Assembly (NCBI RefSeq): GCF_017873435.1
Contig: NZ_JAGGKG010000003.1
Location: 248,001 to 312,000 of the forward strand
From: Paenibacillus turicensis
GTDB lineage: Bacteria; Bacillota; Bacilli; Paenibacillales; Paenibacillaceae
DNA length: 64,000 nucleotides
Reading direction: 5' to 3'
Shown here: piece after piece, positions 43,133 through 51,589 of the stretch
How positions within the stretch are numbered: the stretch's first letter is position 1
Layout of the letters: each line of letters starts with the position of its first letter
The notes under the pieces: model-generated
The model's input: the letters and a program-made list of their open reading frames with translations, nothing else
Told to the model about the DNA's origin: nothing
The model's database searches: none
Made by a program: the position numbers and the translations under genes

Positions 43133-45100
43133 ATGGTAAAACAGTTACGGGAGGGCTCTATGAACAGTAGAGTGAATACAAGCAATCCTTTGCCGCCAAT
43201 AAATAATTTGGGGGATAAGACAACTTGGCTTAATGGGCTTGATATCACTAAGCATGATTATCCTTATATAGAATCACTTTTGAGAAATAGCTTTAACTTC
43301 TGGAAGCAACAAGCTAGTGAGTTATATCAGCTAGAGGGTACCAAGTGGTATATTGCTAATACCACCGGTAAAATCATTCAGGATGATTTGCAAGCGCCTT
43401 TATTAGAAAAGGACACTCTACTTGTTAGTGAACTCGTTAAACAATGTATTGAACAGCAGACACCTATTACAGAGTATACACAATATGCATCTTGGATTGC
43501 CCTCCCAATTACTACACGTATCGCTGATGAGCCGTTTGCTGTTTTAGTGTGCTTTTGGGAGAGGAAGCTAGAAGGTCTATCCCCTGAGTTTATGGTAAAG
43601 GTAGGGGCACAGCATTTCCAAAGTTGTTTTTATACTAATTTTGAAAATTTGTTTGTTACTGATTTATTGCAATATGAGAAACAAGCCAAACGAGATGAAA
43701 ATCGAAGAGCGGCACTTTTTAAAATTGTTCAAAACCTACATGATAAAATTGATGTGGATTCTGTGCTAGCAGAAACATTTGAACGTGTGGAAGAGTTGTT
43801 CCCATCTGCGTCAATTCAGCTATTTATGTCTCAGGACCACCCAAGCAATGACCCTCGCGTCAAATCTTTGCTGCTCCAAGAAAGCAATTCGCTATGTGTA
43901 CGTGCATATACAGAAGGAACAATATTACAGCGACCACTAGCAGGTGCTGATCATGCCGCTAAAGTGGAGGCTGCAATTCCTTTTGTAGGAAAACAAGGCA
44001 TATATGGCGTGTTTCATATGATTGAGTGCTGTGAATTATTTGAAGATTTAGATTTACAGTTAATGAGTATGTTAATTGATACAGCAGGAATTGCTTTTGA
44101 GAATGCAAAGCTTTATGAGCAATCCAATGCACTAGTTGATGAATTAAGATTAATTAATGAGGTCACGAAGCGGTTTAATCAGAGCTTGCAATTGAACGAG
44201 GTTTTTAAATATGCTACAGATGAATTAATGACTATTTTTAAAGCAAAATATTGTTGTATTACACAGGTTGATAAAACCAAAAATATAATGGAAGTCATGT
44301 CCTGTAATGTTCCATCCCTTGAAAATAATCTATTTCCAGTCGACTATGGCTATAGTGGGCAAGTACATTCCACACGAGAAGCGATCATTTTGTATGACTA
44401 TGCCTCCTACAACCAGATTACCTCTAAATTAATGGAAGAAACCAACTCTCGTTCGCTGATTGCTGCTCCACTCATTACAAGAGGTGAGGTAAATGGAGTC
44501 GTAATGCTGTCTCACACTGAGGAAAACTTCTTTTCATATGACAATTTTAAGCTGCTTCAATTGTTAGCGTCGCATATCGGTCTTGCTGTTGCTAATGCCT
44601 CACTACATGCAGAGGTGCGAAGAATTGCGAACCAGGATATGTTGACTGGATTGTTTGCAAGGCATTTTGTGGATGAGGTCATACAGGAGCATCAAGGCAA
44701 GGATATAAATGGCTCGTTAATTCTCATAGATATTGACCAATTCAAACAAGTAAATGATACTTACGGGCATCAGATTGGTGACAAAATTTTAAAACAGGTT
44801 TGTACCATTATTAAAAATTCGATTCGTAAAAGTGATATTGCTGCTCGTTGGGGTGGGGAGGAGCTGGCAGTATACCTGCCTGGGGCAGATGTGTATAATG
44901 GGTTTCAAATTGCTGAAGCGATTCGTCTTCGGGTGGCCACAAATACAGAGCCAGCGGTTACTGTATCTTGCGGAATAGCAGATTGGAGCCATCATGAGCA
45001 GACGAGAAGCGTAGAAACATTATTTTATCAAGCGGATATGGCATTATATCATGCGAAAAATAGCGGACGGAATCAATCACAAATGGCGAAGAGACTGTAA
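43133..45100 (+). CDS. dgcP: GAF-domain diguanylate cyclase (DgcP/YtrP-like)
   Basis: 655 residues. GAF-like sensor regions occupy about 30-180, 190-325 and 345-495, and the GGDEF domain about 500-655. Catalytic motif RWGGEELAVYLPG (GGEEL, an accepted variant) and the inhibitory I-site RKSD five residues upstream are both present, so c-di-GMP synthesis with feedback inhibition is expected. The divergent neighbour rpsD matches the B. subtilis dgcP (ytrP) locus, though B. subtilis DgcP is about 80 residues shorter. AAGGAG is six bases before the ATG; a second start at 43160 also has GGGAGG. Confidence 0.85.
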   Translation: MVKQLREGSMNSRVNTSNPLPPINNLGDKTTWLNGLDITKHDYPYIESLLRNSFNFWKQQASELYQLEGTKWYIANTTGKIIQDDLQAPLLEKDTLLVSELVKQCIEQQTPITEYTQYASWIALPITTRIADEPFAVLVCFWERKLEGLSPEFMVKVGAQHFQSCFYTNFENLFVTDLLQYEKQAKRDENRRAALFKIVQNLHDKIDVDSVLAETFERVEELFPSASIQLFMSQDHPSNDPRVKSLLLQESNSLCVRAYTEGTILQRPLAGADHAAKVEAAIPFVGKQGIYGVFHMIECCELFEDLDLQLMSMLIDTAGIAFENAKLYEQSNALVDELRLINEVTKRFNQSLQLNEVFKYATDELMTIFKAKYCCITQVDKTKNIMEVMSCNVPSLENNLFPVDYGYSGQVHSTREAIILYDYASYNQITSKLMEETNSRSLIAAPLITRGEVNGVVMLSHTEENFFSYDNFKLLQLLASHIGLAVANASLHAEVRRIANQDMLTGLFARHFVDEVIQEHQGKDINGSLILIDIDQFKQVNDTYGHQIGDKILKQVCTIIKNSIRKSDIAARWGGEELAVYLPGADVYNGFQIAEAIRLRVATNTEPAVTVSCGIADWSHHEQTRSVETLFYQADMALYHAKNSGRNQSQMAKRL

Positions 45101-45119
45101 AAAAATACTAGTTACTACA

Positions 45120-45152
45120 TTGGACGTTCTAAACTGAACGTTCAATTTTTTT
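45120..45152 (+). terminator. Terminator of the diguanylate cyclase gene
   Basis: TTGGACGTTC / GAACGTTCAA stem with six-base loop and T7. Confidence 0.85.
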
Positions 45153-45222
45153 ATTTTTAGTGCTACAATGAATTAAAGAATTAACCAATGTTCAAAGTGT
45201 ATGATTAGGAGGCAGACAAAAA

Positions 45223-46338
45223 ATGAAAGATCCAAGAATAGCTACCTTAGCCCATAATCTTGTTCATTATTCCATCGATCTTGAGCCAGGTGAAAATGTG
45301 TTAGTTGAAATGATTGGTGAGGAATTTGATTTATTAAATGCAATCGTAGAGGAAATCGGAAAAAAGGGCGGCAATCCGTTTGTTGAGCTTTCTAATCGTG
45401 TTGTTCAACGTTCTTTATTAAAATCTGCTTCGGCTGAAGCAATTAAAACATGGGCAGACTATGATCTGATCCGTATGCAAAAGATGGATGCTTATATCGG
45501 TATTCGTGCAGGCTCTAACGTCAATGATTTATCAGATGTACCTGAAGAAAAAATGAAATTGTATAACTCACTTTATTGGCATGCAGTACATAGTGAGCAA
45601 CGTGTGAAGAAAACGAAATGGGTAGTTCTCCGTTATCCTAATGCAAGTATGGCTCAGTTAGCTAATATGAGTACTGAAGCCTTCGAGGATTTTTATTTTG
45701 ATGTTTGTAATTTAGATTATGCGAAAATGGACAAGGCTCAGGATGCCTTACAGCAGCTTATGGAGCGAACTGATAAAGTAAGAATTGTGGCGCCGGGCAC
45801 GGATTTATCCTTTTCAATTAAAGGGATCCCCGCTGTGAAATGCTCAGGCAAACGTAACATTCCTGATGGCGAAGTGTACACTGCACCTGTACGCAACTCT
45901 ATTGAAGGACAAATTAGTTACAATGCTGCGTCTCTATACAACGGTGTTACCTTTGAAAATGTTGTATTTAAATTTGAGCAGGGTAAAATTGTTGAAGCAA
46001 CAAGTAATAATACAGAACGAATTAATGAAATTTTGAACTCAGATGAGGGAGCAAGATATATCGGAGAGTTTGCAATTGGTTTCCATCCATATATTTTGCA
46101 TCCGATGAAGGACATTTTGTTTGACGAGAAGATTGCTGGTAGCTTCCATTTCACACCAGGTCAGGCGTATGAAGAAGCGGATAATGGGAACCGTTCTTCG
46201 ATCCATTGGGATCTAGTCTTAATTCAGCGTCCTGAGTACGGAGGCGGCGAAATTTATTTTGATGATGTGTTAATTCGAAAAGATGGAATTTTTGTAATTC
46301 CTGAATTGAGTGGTTTAAATCCTGAAAACTTAAAATAG
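45223..46338 (+). CDS. Aminopeptidase, M29 family (AmpS/AmpII-like)
   Basis: 371 residues, typical for M29. The metal-binding set is visible: NIPDGEVYTAPVRNSIEG (Glu), YIGEFAIGFHP (Glu, second metal), GSFHFTPGQAYEE (catalytic His/Tyr region) and SSIHWDLVL (His and Asp). It releases N-terminal residues from peptides in the cytoplasm using two metal ions. AGGAGG lies before the ATG. Confidence 0.93.
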   Translation: MKDPRIATLAHNLVHYSIDLEPGENVLVEMIGEEFDLLNAIVEEIGKKGGNPFVELSNRVVQRSLLKSASAEAIKTWADYDLIRMQKMDAYIGIRAGSNVNDLSDVPEEKMKLYNSLYWHAVHSEQRVKKTKWVVLRYPNASMAQLANMSTEAFEDFYFDVCNLDYAKMDKAQDALQQLMERTDKVRIVAPGTDLSFSIKGIPAVKCSGKRNIPDGEVYTAPVRNSIEGQISYNAASLYNGVTFENVVFKFEQGKIVEATSNNTERINEILNSDEGARYIGEFAIGFHPYILHPMKDILFDEKIAGSFHFTPGQAYEEADNGNRSSIHWDLVLIQRPEYGGGEIYFDDVLIRKDGIFVIPELSGLNPENLK

Positions 46339-46421
46339 GGGAGAAATACCTTGCCTAGATAAGAGTTTCAAGGTATCATAAGATTAGATTTATTCCAATG
46401 TTGATACGGAGGGATTTATGT

Positions 46422-46667
46422 ATGGCTACAAATAATGAAGCGGTAGTTGAAATTGCCCAAATCGCGGGTAAGTTTACTTCCTCAATCGTGCTACAAGCAG
46501 ACAACAAATACATTGATGTGAAAAGTATCTTAGGATTATTCACTACATTGGTAGGTTCACAAAGTTATGAATTGCATGTACATGGACCAGACGCAGATGA
46601 AGCAAAAGCAGCAGTATCCGCAGCCTTCGCTAAACATGGACTTGATGTAAAAATCGTAGCAGAATAA
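46422..46667 (+). CDS. HPr-like protein lacking the phosphorylatable histidine
   Basis: 81 residues. It aligns with HPr from just after the His15 loop: VVEIAQIAGKFTSSIVL fits the helix after RPAT, IDVKSILGLFTTL keeps the Ser46 region (KSIMG in HPr), and ADEAKAAVSAAFAKHGL the last helix. Strand 1 and the GIHARPA site are absent, so it cannot accept phosphate from Enzyme I. The start is fixed by GGAGGG eight bases upstream, and no HPr-like sequence lies upstream in any frame. It may be a regulatory relative of HPr or Crh. Confidence 0.8.
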   Translation: MATNNEAVVEIAQIAGKFTSSIVLQADNKYIDVKSILGLFTTLVGSQSYELHVHGPDADEAKAAVSAAFAKHGLDVKIVAE

Positions 46668-46687
46668 CAATGAATGTATGTCCAAAA

Positions 46688-46717
46688 CTCTCACTTTAAT
46701 AAGTGAGGGTTTTTTAT
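46688..46717 (+). terminator. Terminator of the HPr-like gene
   Basis: CTCTCACTT / AAGTGAGGG hairpin, TAAT loop, then T6. Confidence 0.85.
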
Positions 46718-46805
46718 ATAACATAAATTCTTGTATTGATATTCATTTTGGTCTAATATTAAGAATAGAGTTGAAGAGTGACGACTTTGGATTGGGGGGA
46801 AAAAC

Positions 46806-47096
46806 ATGACTTCATCTGAATTGCAGGAGCCAATGAGTCTTAAAGCATTAACAATTCTGCAGGAAGATGCTCAAAAAATAGAGAAGCTAATCGAAGTGCA
46901 GATGGAGAACTTGGCCACACGTTATTGTCCTCTCTATGAGGAGGTACTGGATACTCAGATGTATGGCTTCTCCAGACAAGTCGATTACGCTATTCGTATT
47001 GGTCTTGTTGAGGAATCCGTAGGGAAAAGCTTAATAAGCAAGCTAGAGCGTAATTTGGCTGTGCTTTATGAAGTGATGAATAAAAAAAAGATGTAG
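46806..47096 (+). CDS. ylaN: YlaN family protein
   Basis: 96 residues. ALTILQEDAQKIEKLIEVQMENLATRYCPLYEEVLDTQMYGFSRQVDYAIRIGLV matches YlaN/UPF0358 almost along its length. It is essential in some Firmicutes under low iron and has been linked to iron sensing with Fur. GGGGGG precedes the ATG. In Bacillus it is next to ftsW; here two genes have come between them. Confidence 0.93.
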   Translation: MTSSELQEPMSLKALTILQEDAQKIEKLIEVQMENLATRYCPLYEEVLDTQMYGFSRQVDYAIRIGLVEESVGKSLISKLERNLAVLYEVMNKKKM

Positions 47097-47135
47097 CCTA
47101 TTTTGGGACAGCCCATTAGGTCTATATACAAGTGA

Positions 47136-47174
47136 AGAAGCGTATGCCTCATCGTGGCATACGCTTCTTTTATC
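47136..47174. terminator. Bidirectional terminator between ylaN and the Ca2+/H+ exchanger gene
   Basis: AGAAGCGTATGCC / GGCATACGCTTCT stem with seven-base loop. Confidence 0.9.
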
Positions 47175-47187
47175 ATATGTGTGTTGT

Positions 47188-48270
47188 TTATACAAGGTAA
47201 AAGGATACGCCTAAAATCGCATATACTGCGATGAGCAATACACCCTCATACCAGTTCGTTTGACCATCTTGAATAATAGACTTCGCGATGAAAACGGACA
47301 CGCCAATCGCCGCTAACTCAATCACCGTAAATAAAATATCCATTGGCTTGCCAAATAAATGGCTCACAAATATTAACACTGGAGCAACAAATAAAGCAAT
47401 TTGCAAGCTGCTGCCCACAGCAATTTCAACGGCTGCGCCAATTTTATTTTTCATTGCTAATAAAATCGCCGCGCTATGCTCTGCTGCGTTCCCTACAATC
47501 GCAACGACAAACGCACCTACAAATATTTCGCTTAATCCAAACTTTGCAGTAAATGAATCTAACGTTCCAACCAGCCATTCACTCACAAATGCAACCATCG
47601 TTGTTGCAATAATCAAATATAAAATTGAGCGTTTTTTTGACCAAGGTGCGTGTTCCTGCTCCTCTTGAGGGTTTTGCCCTGTGGAGTTAGTTTCCTCTAC
47701 TTCGTCAGCTAAATAGGTTTTATGCGTAATCATAGAGAAGATTAACCACAATAGATAAGCGACAATGAGTATTCCTGCCACAATTAAACTAAGAGTGGTG
47801 CCATGTTGCTCATTCATCACATGTGTATGTAAAAAGATAGCGGGTACAAATAAGGCGATGATAGCAACAATCATTAGAGAGCCGTTCATACCAGCTAACG
47901 ACACATTAAAATGTTGAACTTTATGCTTTAACCCACCGGCAAGCAAGCTTAAACCTAATACAAGTAAAAGGTTTCCGATAATCGAGCCTGTAATACTTGC
48001 CTTTACCATATCAAATAATCCTTCACGTACAAGCATAATCCCAATAATCAATTCAGCAGCATTACCAAACGTAGCATTTAGGAATCCGCCTAATCGTTGT
48101 CCAGCATAATGTGCAACACTTTCTGTTGATTTTCCTAAAAATCCCGCTACAAAGATAACGGCGATGGATGAGATCGCAAACTGTAGTGTAGGCGACCAAT
48201 GGGCATAATGTCCAATTGCACTAGCTGCAAAAAATAAAAACATAAGCACAGGAAACCATTTTTTTCTCAT
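47188..48270 (-). CDS. Calcium/proton exchanger (CaCA family, ChaA/YfkE-like)
   Basis: 360 residues with about 11 membrane helices. The two alpha repeats that form the ion path are clear: GGFLNATFGNAAELIIGIML in the first half and VAIVGNAAEHSAAILLAMKNKIGAAVEIAVGSSLQIALFVAP in the second, each with the key Asn and Glu. An acidic cytoplasmic loop (DEVEETNSTGQNPQEEQE) divides the halves. It should export Ca2+ in exchange for protons. Single gene. Confidence 0.93.
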   Translation of the reverse strand: MRKKWFPVLMFLFFAASAIGHYAHWSPTLQFAISSIAVIFVAGFLGKSTESVAHYAGQRLGGFLNATFGNAAELIIGIMLVREGLFDMVKASITGSIIGNLLLVLGLSLLAGGLKHKVQHFNVSLAGMNGSLMIVAIIALFVPAIFLHTHVMNEQHGTTLSLIVAGILIVAYLLWLIFSMITHKTYLADEVEETNSTGQNPQEEQEHAPWSKKRSILYLIIATTMVAFVSEWLVGTLDSFTAKFGLSEIFVGAFVVAIVGNAAEHSAAILLAMKNKIGAAVEIAVGSSLQIALFVAPVLIFVSHLFGKPMDILFTVIELAAIGVSVFIAKSIIQDGQTNWYEGVLLIAVYAILGVSFYLV

Positions 48271-48477
48271 GTTCTAACATCCTTACCTATAAAATTGAGC
48301 ATTGATATATTATGCAAAGAGGTTATGATTCATACTTAACTTTAGTATTACATCAATATAACCAACACTTCTGCTGAATATAATAGATCAAAAATATATT
48401 TTGGTCTACGCATTATATTTGCTTTAACTTGATTAACGTTTTACAATGAGTAATATGAGGTTGAAGGAGGAATGACC

Positions 48478-48840
48478 ATGGCCGAGCAAATGCAGTTAGA
48501 GATCGGAACGATAAAAATTTCTGATGATGTTGTATCCAAAATTGCAGGAATGGCTGCTTTGGAAACACCAGGGATTGCAGCAATGTCTGGCGGATTATCA
48601 GAAGGCTGGGCTAAACGCTTAAGCGGTAAAAACGTTCAAAAAGGCGTTTCAGTTGAGGTAGGTCAATCTGAGGCTGCGATTGATTTGAGAATTATTGTAT
48701 TATATGAGACACCTATACATGAAGTATGTCGAATGCTTCAACAAAATGTTCGTGAAGCTGTGGAGAGCATGTCTGGCCTTAGGGTCGTTGAAGTTAATGT
48801 AAAAGTTGAAGGGGTATCCTTTAAAGACGATGAGTTTTAA
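48478..48840 (+). CDS. Asp23/Gls24 family envelope stress protein
   Basis: 120 residues: LEIGTIKISDDVVSKIAGMAALETPGIAAMSGGLSEGWAKRLSGKNVQKGVSVEVGQSEAAIDLRIIVLYETPIHEVCRMLQQNVREAVESMSGLRVVEVNVKVEGV spans the whole Asp23 domain, close to YqhY/YloU. Such proteins are linked to envelope or fatty-acid homeostasis; details are open. The ATG at 48478 is seven bases after GGAGG; the ATG at 48472 is too close. Confidence 0.9.
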   Translation: MAEQMQLEIGTIKISDDVVSKIAGMAALETPGIAAMSGGLSEGWAKRLSGKNVQKGVSVEVGQSEAAIDLRIIVLYETPIHEVCRMLQQNVREAVESMSGLRVVEVNVKVEGVSFKDDEF

Positions 48841-48870
48841 TTTGTAAAAGCTTAAAGTTAAAAACAAAAC

Positions 48871-48913
48871 AAAAAGAGGAATAAAGCAAATTTGCTTTAT
48901 TCCTCTTTTTTGC
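48871..48913. terminator. Bidirectional terminator between asp23-like gene and ftsW
   Basis: AAAAAGAGGAATAAAGCAAA and its complement TTTGCTTTATTCCTCTTTTT make a near-perfect palindrome with U and A tracts. Confidence 0.92.
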
Positions 48914-48939
48914 AGTTCGTAGATAGCATGCTTTTTCAC

Positions 48940-50172
48940 CTATTGAATCCGACTTATTTTAGGTAATGGGGTGCGGCCATCAGTGACAACCACTGATTTT
49001 GTTTTTTCCTTTTTAACAGAAACCTGCGATACGCGTGAAATGCTAAGCACAATTCCCATCGCTAACATCATCGTGACAAGTGAGGAGCCACCTGAGCTAA
49101 TAAACGGCAATGTAACCCCAGTCAGTGGGATCGTTCTTGTCACTCCACCAATATTTATAAAGGCTTGTATCGCAATTAATCCCATAATACCGATCCCTGT
49201 TAAAGTACCAAAGGCGTCAGGGCAACGTAAAGAAACTAATATCCCTCGCCAAATAAAATATAAGTAAAATAAAATAAACAAAGCTGTTCCTATAAAGCCA
49301 AACTCTTCTCCAATTACTGCAAAAATAAAGTCTGTATGTGGGTTTTTAAGATAATGAAGCTTCTGAATCCCTTGTCCAAAGCCTGTCCCAGTTAAACCAC
49401 CATGTCCAATCGAGGTGAGTGATTGAATAAGGTTGTAACCTGTGTCATGAGTATCTTGCCAAGGATCAAGATAGGCTTGAATACGTCCAAGTTTATAATT
49501 AGAACTAACGACCTCAGGCGGATTAATTTTATCCCATAATGCTTTAGCACCTAAAACAATACTAGCTCCTATTATTAACAGTCCAATTGACGCCATGATA
49601 TGCTTGAGATTTGCACCACCAGCAAAAATAATAATGCCGGCCGTAGCAACTAAAATAAAGCAGGATCCTAAATCCGGTTGTCTCATAATTAAACCAGCAA
49701 CAGCTCCGACGATCACCATAACAGGTACAAAACCTGTTTTTAAATCACGGAATCGTTCCCCTTTTTTTGAAATGAGAGCAGATAAATATAAGATGGTTGT
49801 AATTTTGGCAATCTCTGTAGGTTGAAGCCCGAAACTACCATATCTTAACCAACTACTTGCCCCACCAATAGACCGCGAAAAAGGCACGATCATAAGTAAT
49901 AAAATTGATAAAATGAAAAAAGGTGCAAACAGCTTTTTGAATTTTTGATAAGGAATATTCATTGTAATCAACATGACCAAAAGTCCAAATCCAGCAAATA
50001 AAATTTGGCGTTTTGTATAATACATGGCATCTAATTTTCCAAACACAAAGCTAGAGCTGGAGCTAAACACCATGACAATCCCAAACCCGACTAATAAAAT
50101 TGTTAAAATTAATAGTTGAAAATCGGGGGTTCCACGTCGTAGCTCGGTTTGATTTTGACTTTTTTTATTCAT
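48940..50172 (-). CDS. ftsW: SEDS peptidoglycan polymerase FtsW
   Basis: 410 residues, ten membrane helices. SEDS motifs: GLQPTEIAKITTILYLSALISKKG, NPHTDFIFAVIGEEFGFIG (Glu/Asp region), and ITLPFISSGGSSLV near the C-terminus. It polymerises septal glycan strands from lipid II in division. RodA or SpoVE would look similar; ylaN nearby supports FtsW. The start at MNKKSQ has GGGGGG five bases upstream; an upstream frame extension has none. Confidence 0.88.
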   Translation of the reverse strand: MNKKSQNQTELRRGTPDFQLLILTILLVGFGIVMVFSSSSSFVFGKLDAMYYTKRQILFAGFGLLVMLITMNIPYQKFKKLFAPFFILSILLLMIVPFSRSIGGASSWLRYGSFGLQPTEIAKITTILYLSALISKKGERFRDLKTGFVPVMVIVGAVAGLIMRQPDLGSCFILVATAGIIIFAGGANLKHIMASIGLLIIGASIVLGAKALWDKINPPEVVSSNYKLGRIQAYLDPWQDTHDTGYNLIQSLTSIGHGGLTGTGFGQGIQKLHYLKNPHTDFIFAVIGEEFGFIGTALFILFYLYFIWRGILVSLRCPDAFGTLTGIGIMGLIAIQAFINIGGVTRTIPLTGVTLPFISSGGSSLVTMMLAMGIVLSISRVSQVSVKKEKTKSVVVTDGRTPLPKISRIQ

Positions 50173-50338
50173 TAATTCCCCCCCTAAAAGCTCTATGTTC
50201 ATGATAGTATTTTTAGGGCGCTTGTGCAAGCAAGCTATCTTTTTTTTATGTATCTAGCTACAATATTTATAGAATGACTAGAAGCGGATAGTTATGGCGT
50301 ATTTAGCACCAATTTTAAAATAGGAGATGAATGAGTGA

Positions 50339-51508
50339 ATGGATCAAGGGGAATTATTGACGTTATTTCCTGAGATGGTAGAGCATCGACGTTATTTGCA
50401 TCAAAATCCTGAGCTATCATTTACAGAGCGTAATACATCGCAGTTTGTGAAGGACCAACTTGAGCTTTTAGGCTTGCAGGTACAGTTGATGGAGGGCAGT
50501 CATGGACTTTGGACAACCATCGTAGGAGATCAGGCTGGACCAACGGTAGCTTTACGTGCAGATATGGATGCTTTAGAAATACAGGATCAAAAGACGTGTG
50601 ACTATGCATCAAAGGTTAAAGGCGTCATGCATGCGTGCGGTCATGATGGGCATACTGCAACGTTATTAGCCATTGCTAAATATTTTGTAAAACATAAAGC
50701 GAATCTACAGGGGAAAGTAAGACTTATTTTTCAGCCCGCAGAGGAAATCTTTCCGGGTGGGGCAAATGCAATGATACAGGCTGGGGTTTTAGAAGGGGTG
50801 GACGTGATTTATGGTGTGCATTTATGGACACCAATTCCGCTTGGTATCGCTCAAAGTGCACCTGGGCCGTTAATGGCATCTACGGATGAATTTGTGATTA
50901 GGATTTTAGGTAAAGGTGGGCATGGGGGGATGCCTCATACTACGGTGGACAGTATTGTAGTGGGAGCATCTTTAGTGATGCAGCTACAATCAGTGGTAAG
51001 CCGAACGGTGGACCCGCTGGATCCCTCTGTCGTTACGATTGGATATTTTACAGGGGGGACAGCACAAAATGTGATTGCGGAGGAAAGTAAGCTAGGTGGG
51101 ACTGTGAGATGTTTTGATGAGGATGTACGTGCAACGATTTCACAAAAAGTTCATCAGCTAGCACAGCATACGGCCGAGGCATATGGTGCGAAGGCACATG
51201 TTCAATATACGGAAGGATATCCTTGCTTAGTTAATCATGAAAGTGAGTTTAATCGCTTTATGAGGATTGCTGGTAGTTTATCAGGCCTAACGGGACAAAT
51301 GTGTAAGCCTATTATGCCTGCTGAAGACTTTTCCTATTATTTACAGCATATTCCCGGTTGCTTTATATTAGTTGGCGCAGGAAATGAAGAGAAAGGGTTT
51401 ATCTATCCACACCATCATCCCAAATTTGATTTTGATGAGGACGCGATGCTCCATGCAGTGGGGCTATTGATCTCACTCACAGAGAGTTATTTGCAAGAAC
51501 ATGCATAA
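50339..51508 (+). CDS. M20 family amidohydrolase (N-acyl amino acid hydrolase type)
   Basis: 389 residues. The two-domain M20D fold is visible: LHQNPELSFTE at the start, ALRADMDALEIQD and MHACGHDGHTATLLA (metal His and Asp), AEEIFPGGANAMIQAGVL (Glu), and HTTVDSIVVGASLVMQLQ in the lid domain. Family members remove acyl groups from amino acids (YxeP, YtnL, AbgB-like, hippurate hydrolase). The exact substrate is not clear. AGGAG is about 12 bases before the ATG. Confidence 0.92.
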   Translation: MDQGELLTLFPEMVEHRRYLHQNPELSFTERNTSQFVKDQLELLGLQVQLMEGSHGLWTTIVGDQAGPTVALRADMDALEIQDQKTCDYASKVKGVMHACGHDGHTATLLAIAKYFVKHKANLQGKVRLIFQPAEEIFPGGANAMIQAGVLEGVDVIYGVHLWTPIPLGIAQSAPGPLMASTDEFVIRILGKGGHGGMPHTTVDSIVVGASLVMQLQSVVSRTVDPLDPSVVTIGYFTGGTAQNVIAEESKLGGTVRCFDEDVRATISQKVHQLAQHTAEAYGAKAHVQYTEGYPCLVNHESEFNRFMRIAGSLSGLTGQMCKPIMPAEDFSYYLQHIPGCFILVGAGNEEKGFIYPHHHPKFDFDEDAMLHAVGLLISLTESYLQEHA

Positions 51509-51589
51509 TTTTCCTCTTTTTTTCTCAATCTAATCATAAACTAGGGAGACACGACCTAGTATTTATATCAGGGTTGGGAGTGAATGAAA

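Noticed and set aside
47288-47668. 126-codon plus-strand ORF inside the Ca2+/H+ exchanger gene
   Set aside because: Antisense to conserved alpha-repeat motifs; typical shadow frame.
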